Position numbers and translations under genes: made by a program
Part shown: piece by piece, positions 7,300 to 7,629 of the stretch
Position numbering within the stretch: the first letter of the stretch is position 1
How the letters are laid out: each line of letters opens with the position of its first letter
Origin: an uncultured Clostridia bacterium
GTDB taxonomy: Bacteria > Bacillota > Clostridia > Lachnospirales > CAMVHY01
Assembly (NCBI GenBank): GCA_946415665.1
Contig: CAMKTI010000084.1
Span: 1 to 7,629, forward strand
Length of the DNA: 7,629 nt
Direction of reading: 5' to 3'
Notes under the pieces: model-generated
Database searches by the model: none
What the model saw: only the letters and a program-made list of their open reading frames with translations
Told to the model about the DNA's origin: nothing

Positions 7300-7340
7300 A
7301 AACAGCAGGAAAACAGTTGTTTTTTCTGCTGTTTTCTTTG
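7300..7340 (+). terminator. Terminator of the ftsEX-M23 operon
   Basis: AAACAGCAG (7300-7308) pairs perfectly with CTGCTGTTT (7326-7334). The stem continues inward as GAAAAC with GTTTTT after a single-base bulge, around a small loop. The stem end runs into TTTTCTTT. It lies about 70 bases after the peptidase stop. Confidence 0.85.
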
Positions 7341-7496
7341 TACATAAATTAAGCAGATTGGTATCTGTCAAAAGTTTTTATTACGGATTTTATTTTTTAT
7401 GCTACCCCACATGATGTAGGAAGCCGTGAAATGTTTTTACTGTCAGTTTTCGTTCCCGATGCGATATTTATGGCAATAATGGCTTCTAGGCGGCGT
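7341..7496. other. Non-coding tail between operon terminator and transposase fragment
   Basis: This stretch lies directly downstream of the transposase stop (minus strand) and so probably includes the 3' end of that insertion sequence. A minus-strand open frame of 56 codons (7567-7397) covers part of it in another frame, overlapping the transposase; nothing in its sequence is recognisable and no ribosome site is evident. I could not identify a terminal inverted repeat with confidence. Confidence 0.35.
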
Positions 7497-7628
7497 TCAC
7501 ATAAAAAGCAAGTCAAAAATAAAAGCAAATGATATTGTATAAATAAAAATATAGTCAAACCTATCATAACGAGCAAAAACTTTTCTAAAACGTTTCAAAC
7601 TCAGGAAATATCGCTCGATATTGTTACG
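7497..7628 (-). CDS. IS5-family transposase, C-terminal end, cut by the window edge
   Basis: On the minus strand the frame enters at the right edge and reads RNNIERYFLSLKRF, then RKVFARYDR and a hydrophobic end, DLLFM, before TGA (7497-7499). The first residues give R-x3-E-x6-K exactly, the signature around the third catalytic acid of IS4/IS5-type DDE transposases. The Glu codon is at 7614-7616. FRKVFARYDR corresponds to the conserved FRRIATRYDK of the IS5/IS427 group. About 43 residues are present; the N-terminal and central parts lie beyond the window. No frameshift is seen in this piece. It has the same strand and the same family as the N-terminal fragment at the left edge, but the two pieces do not overlap in protein position, so whether they are copies of one element cannot be judged. 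Confidence 0.85.
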   Translation of the reverse strand, partial: RNNIERYFLSLKRFRKVFARYDRFDYIFIYTISFAFIFDLLFM

Positions 7629-7629
7629 T

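Noticed and set aside
7397..7567. Minus-strand frame of 56 codons ending in LPTSCGVA, overlapping the transposase end
   Set aside because: It lies in a different frame from the clear transposase reading, has no ribosome site, and its ATG sits inside the conserved ARYDR codons. Chance is more likely.

Overview
This is a very AT-rich window, roughly three quarters A+T by eye, with long A and T homopolymers. Four chromosomal-type genes are readable, and all end in TAA. The gene set points to a bacterium of Firmicutes type: an ftsE-ftsX pair followed by a coiled-coil M23 peptidase, a nitrilase-fused NAD synthetase, purine-rich ribosome sites and sigma-A style promoters. A Gram-negative-staining Firmicute (Negativicutes-like) would fit, but that is a guess from gene order. 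Use of TGG at conserved Trp positions and TGA as a stop in the IS fragment argue for the standard bacterial code.

Layout. Positions 1-280 (minus strand) hold the N-terminal half of an IS5-family transposase. It is broken by a frameshift and a stop, and it runs off the left edge at the first catalytic Asp. A hairpin terminator at 439-461 closes nadE (482-2296, minus). A 400-base divergent intergenic region carries a long inverted repeat and promoters for both sides. A lone gene of unknown function follows at 2697-4142 (plus), with its own promoter and a 16-bp terminator. The next plus-strand operon has a TTGAAA/TAAAAT promoter and runs ftsE (4431-5126), ftsX (5107-6012), M23 peptidase (6019-7229). 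It ends in a possible 14-codon ORF and a terminator near 7300-7340. The right edge (7497-7628, minus) is the C-terminal end of an IS5-family transposase, beginning exactly at the R(3)E(6)K catalytic signature.

How the genes work together. FtsE (ATPase) and FtsX (membrane protein) form the complex that couples cell division to peptidoglycan cutting. The third gene encodes the matching exported hydrolase: a signal peptide, a long coiled coil and an M23/LytM domain with all zinc ligands present. NadE makes NAD from deamido-NAD, but its glutaminase domain appears to have lost the catalytic Cys, so it may depend on free ammonia.

The points most worth a second look are the Cys-to-Asp change in NadE, the T10 tract that puts the peptidase signal peptide out of frame, and the unrecognised 481-residue protein. 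The two transposase halves, which face each other across the window ends in frame, and the symmetric promoter-like inverted repeat upstream of nadE are also of interest. I saw no CRISPR array, tRNA or rRNA.
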